From Tranzscheliella williamsii (lineage: Eukaryota; Basidiomycota; Ustilaginomycetes; Ustilaginales; Ustilaginaceae), in assembly GCA_023212725.1 (NCBI GenBank), contig JALBYF010000124.1, forward strand, positions 1-19,063: a stretch of 19,063 nt of DNA. The letters run 5' to 3'. Under the pieces are notes generated by a model, which was not told where the DNA came from, searched no databases, and was given only the letters and a program-made list of their open reading frames with translations. Below are positions 17,379 through 19,063 of the stretch, one piece after another. Position numbers and translations under genes: made by a program. Each line of letters opens with the position of its first letter. Position 1 is the first letter of the stretch.

Positions 17379-17809
17379 CATTTCTCTGTTCGGAACCGAG
17401 GGTTCATGCAGAGGACTGTACATATGGCGGCAGTTCCTTGGGGTTGTGTAGGGCGCATGCCTTGGGTCATCGGCTGTGGGGGAAGGGGTGGGTGCGGGCC
17501 AGAATGGGGCTGGGGCATGTGTACCGAGTGGCGGTGGTGGGGAGGGGCCAGGTCGGCCTGTTGTGGGAGGGGGCGCGGCTGGCGCGTGGGTGGGGTTCGA
17601 GGGTCGGAGAGGAGCTGGTCTAAATGCTAATATGCTATGTTATACAGGGTGCTATGCTTATGCTATGATGCATGTGGCGTGTGGTATAATGTGAATAGGT
17701 ATGGGGGTATGCTACAGTAGTAGGGTCTGAGTGTTTAGGAACGTTAGTAGGCTGGGAGTAGTGTGAATGGACCGAGTTGCTGCGCCGCTGCAGAGGCAGG
17801 CAATTGCGG
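17379..17809 (-). other. LINE 3' untranslated region
   Basis: About 430 bases between the RNase H ORF stop and the A-rich tail, with no coding potential in the element's orientation. The distal half is strongly strand-asymmetric: the plus strand is G-rich from about 17475 to 17610 (the element RNA would be C-rich). The proximal part (about 17624-17672) has imperfect repeats of a TATGCT-like unit. Confidence 0.7.
17478..17498 (+). other. Canonical G-quadruplex motif in the LINE 3' UTR (plus strand)
   Basis: Four G runs of 5, 4, 3 and 3 with loops of 2, 1 and 3 bases meet the standard G-quadruplex pattern, and further G runs follow to about 17600. The G-rich strand is the one made as first-strand cDNA, not the element RNA. 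Formation in cells is not shown. Confidence 0.6.
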
Positions 17810-19063
17810 TTAGGCCACGGGCTGTGCCATTGCTTGAGGTGCGGGTGGTTTCCCTGCAGTCTTGAACCTGTGAGCGAAGAAACGAAGCGCATGGAGGGAT
17901 GTCTCGGGGTGGTTAAGGAGATGTCTTATTGAGTTAGCTGTTCTGTTGCCCAGTTGCTCACGCAGGTGATTGCATGCCTTGCTCCATTTGGGACAGGAAA
18001 GGAGTATGTGCTGCGGGCTCTCTACCACTCCCTGATTGCAGTCGCAGAGGGGTGTCGGGCTGATGCGGCGCCAGTGCAGGAACCTCTTGGTGGCCAGGTG
18101 CCCAGTGCGGAGCTGAGTGAGGAGGGCCGATTCAGCCCGCGTGAGGCCTTTGTGCAGTGGACCGATTCGGCCTAAAGCCCTGGTGTTGATGCAGCGGAGA
18201 GTGCTACCCTTCTGGCTGCTTGTCCAGGATCTGTTCCATTCCTTTTGAAGCTGTCGTTGCATGTGGAGCTTGACGGTGGCCACTTCGGACTTCTCCTCCT
18301 GGGGTCCCTGCAGGGATGTGGCAAGTTTCGCGGCCCGGTCGGCTTCCTCGTTGCCCGCAACGCCCATGTGACCAGGCAGATATATGATCCTCACGAGGCG
18401 GTTGGCATTGCGAATATGGTCTTGCACTTCGCGCACGTCCGGATCGGTGGTCGCAACTTGGGCCAGTGCAAGGCACGCCGCCTGGCTGTCCGTCCATATG
18501 GTGACATTGCTGGTGCTACTGAGTAGGGCTAGAAGGATGCCTCGAAGTTCCGCTTTGAAGACTGTCGAGTGGTTGCCTAGATGGGATAGCTGGGAAATCC
18601 AGGTGCCGTTGACCTTGGTAACTGCGGCCGCGCCGTACTTGCCATTGTAGCCCGATCCATTGGTGTAGAAATGGGTGTAGTCGGGATTAGAGGACTGGAC
18701 AGCATGTTCGAAGAATGCTTCCATTTTGCTGTTGGCGACCTGTACTTCAATGTGGTCGGCGTGTGGGGCGGGCTTGGGGAGTCGGCGACAAAGGCGTAGG
18801 TTGTATAGGTCGAAGGCGCGGAGGCACATGTCGATGGGCCCTGGGCGGTGTTTACCCTTGAGTTGCAGCCTGCGGTCTATGGTCGGGACGAGTGGGTGGG
18901 TGGCCGGCAGCGTCAGCCAGCGTAAGGCAGCCTTGGCCTGGACGCCCCGACAATGGAGGGATATGGGGAGCAGGTCCGGGGTTAGGGGTTCCAAAACCTG
19001 TGACCGGTGCGCTTTTTGGGATTTGGCAGTGCAAAATCCATCCAAGCGTGGCCAGGCATTGTG
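17810..19063 (-). CDS. LINE polyprotein C-terminus: RT end, RNase H and Cys/His motif (partial)
   Basis: The frame is open from the window edge to TAA at 17810-17812; the start lies beyond the window, and the first apparent start (19045) is only a TTG. Counting from that codon, residues about 35-60 (AALRWLTLPATHPL) match the region after the reverse transcriptase in these elements. RNase H spans about 121-242 with Glu166, Asp186 (WTDSQAA), His226 and Asp236 (GNEEADRAAK) present. The first catalytic position, normally Asp in a T-D-G-S context, is Asn129 (FYTNGSG, codon 18659-18661). A C-x-C-x9-H-x4-C motif follows at 334-351, typical of LINE C-termini. There are no internal stops, so the copy is fairly young, but RNase H should be impaired. 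Confidence 0.88.
   Translation of the reverse strand, partial: HNAWPRLDGFCTAKSQKAHRSQVLEPLTPDLLPISLHCRGVQAKAALRWLTLPATHPLVPTIDRRLQLKGKHRPGPIDMCLRAFDLYNLRLCRRLPKPAPHADHIEVQVANSKMEAFFEHAVQSSNPDYTHFYTNGSGYNGKYGAAAVTKVNGTWISQLSHLGNHSTVFKAELRGILLALLSSTSNVTIWTDSQAACLALAQVATTDPDVREVQDHIRNANRLVRIIYLPGHMGVAGNEEADRAAKLATSLQGPQEEKSEVATVKLHMQRQLQKEWNRSWTSSQKGSTLRCINTRALGRIGPLHKGLTRAESALLTQLRTGHLATKRFLHWRRISPTPLCDCNQGVVESPQHILLSCPKWSKACNHLREQLGNRTANSIRHLLNHPETSLHALRFFAHRFKTAGKPPAPQAMAQPVA

Larger units (their letters stand above)
17342..19063 (-). mobile_element. LINE (non-LTR) retrotransposon, 3' portion, RNase H-bearing (Tad-like)
   Basis: The element is read on the minus strand and continues past the window end. 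It comprises the end of the reverse transcriptase region, an RNase H domain, a C-terminal Cys/His motif, a stop at 17810, a 3' UTR of about 430 bases, and an A-rich tail (17342-17378) that abuts unique sequence. This order is that of RNase H-carrying LINEs such as the fungal Tad clade. The 5' end, and hence any target-site duplication, lies outside the window. The clade assignment is an inference from architecture. Confidence 0.9.

Overview
The window reads as a chromosomal segment (contig end) of a basidiomycete fungus, most likely an Ustilaginomycotina smut or smut-related yeast. This is inferred from long intronless ORFs with fungal-type PAN3, SET2, SEC12 and cytochrome b5-fused sphingolipid desaturase genes, moderately high GC, large lineage-specific Ser/Pro/Ala-rich inserts, and an RNase H-bearing LINE of the kind found in filamentous fungi. 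No database search was possible, so the placement is an inference.

Layout. Bases 1-73 are a pure G homopolymer, probably a sequencing or assembly artefact at a contig edge. Next come PAN3 (-), SET2 (+), a SEC12-like Sar1 exchange factor (-), a delta-8 sphingolipid-type desaturase (+), an alpha/beta-hydrolase (-), an AIF/FSP1-like FAD oxidoreductase (+) and a family III CoA-transferase (-). These seven genes alternate strictly in strand: 3' ends converge over 159-224 bp, and 5' ends diverge over 511-1177 bp. The right-hand part looks accessory. It holds a decayed ABC-transporter C-terminus (about 14.06-14.4 kb), a gene-poor stretch, and the 3' end of a LINE retrotransposon (17.34 kb to the window end, minus strand) with an A-rich tail and a substituted RNase H catalytic residue.

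How the genes relate. PAN3 (mRNA deadenylation), SET2 (H3K36 methylation during transcription), SEC12 (COPII coat assembly at the ER) and the desaturase (ER sphingolipid modification) are housekeeping functions. They share promoters or terminators by proximity and do not form a pathway. The hydrolase, oxidoreductase, ABC relic and CoA-transferase could be leftovers of a metabolic region, but nothing in the sequence ties them to one pathway. I found no convincing novel multi-gene system. The most useful second-look items are an unannotated 73-codon putative membrane microprotein in the PAN3-SET2 interval, the ABC relic, the damaged LINE RNase H, and upstream ORFs in front of several genes. Several apparent long ORFs begin at TTG or GTG, so starts were moved to the first supportable ATG.
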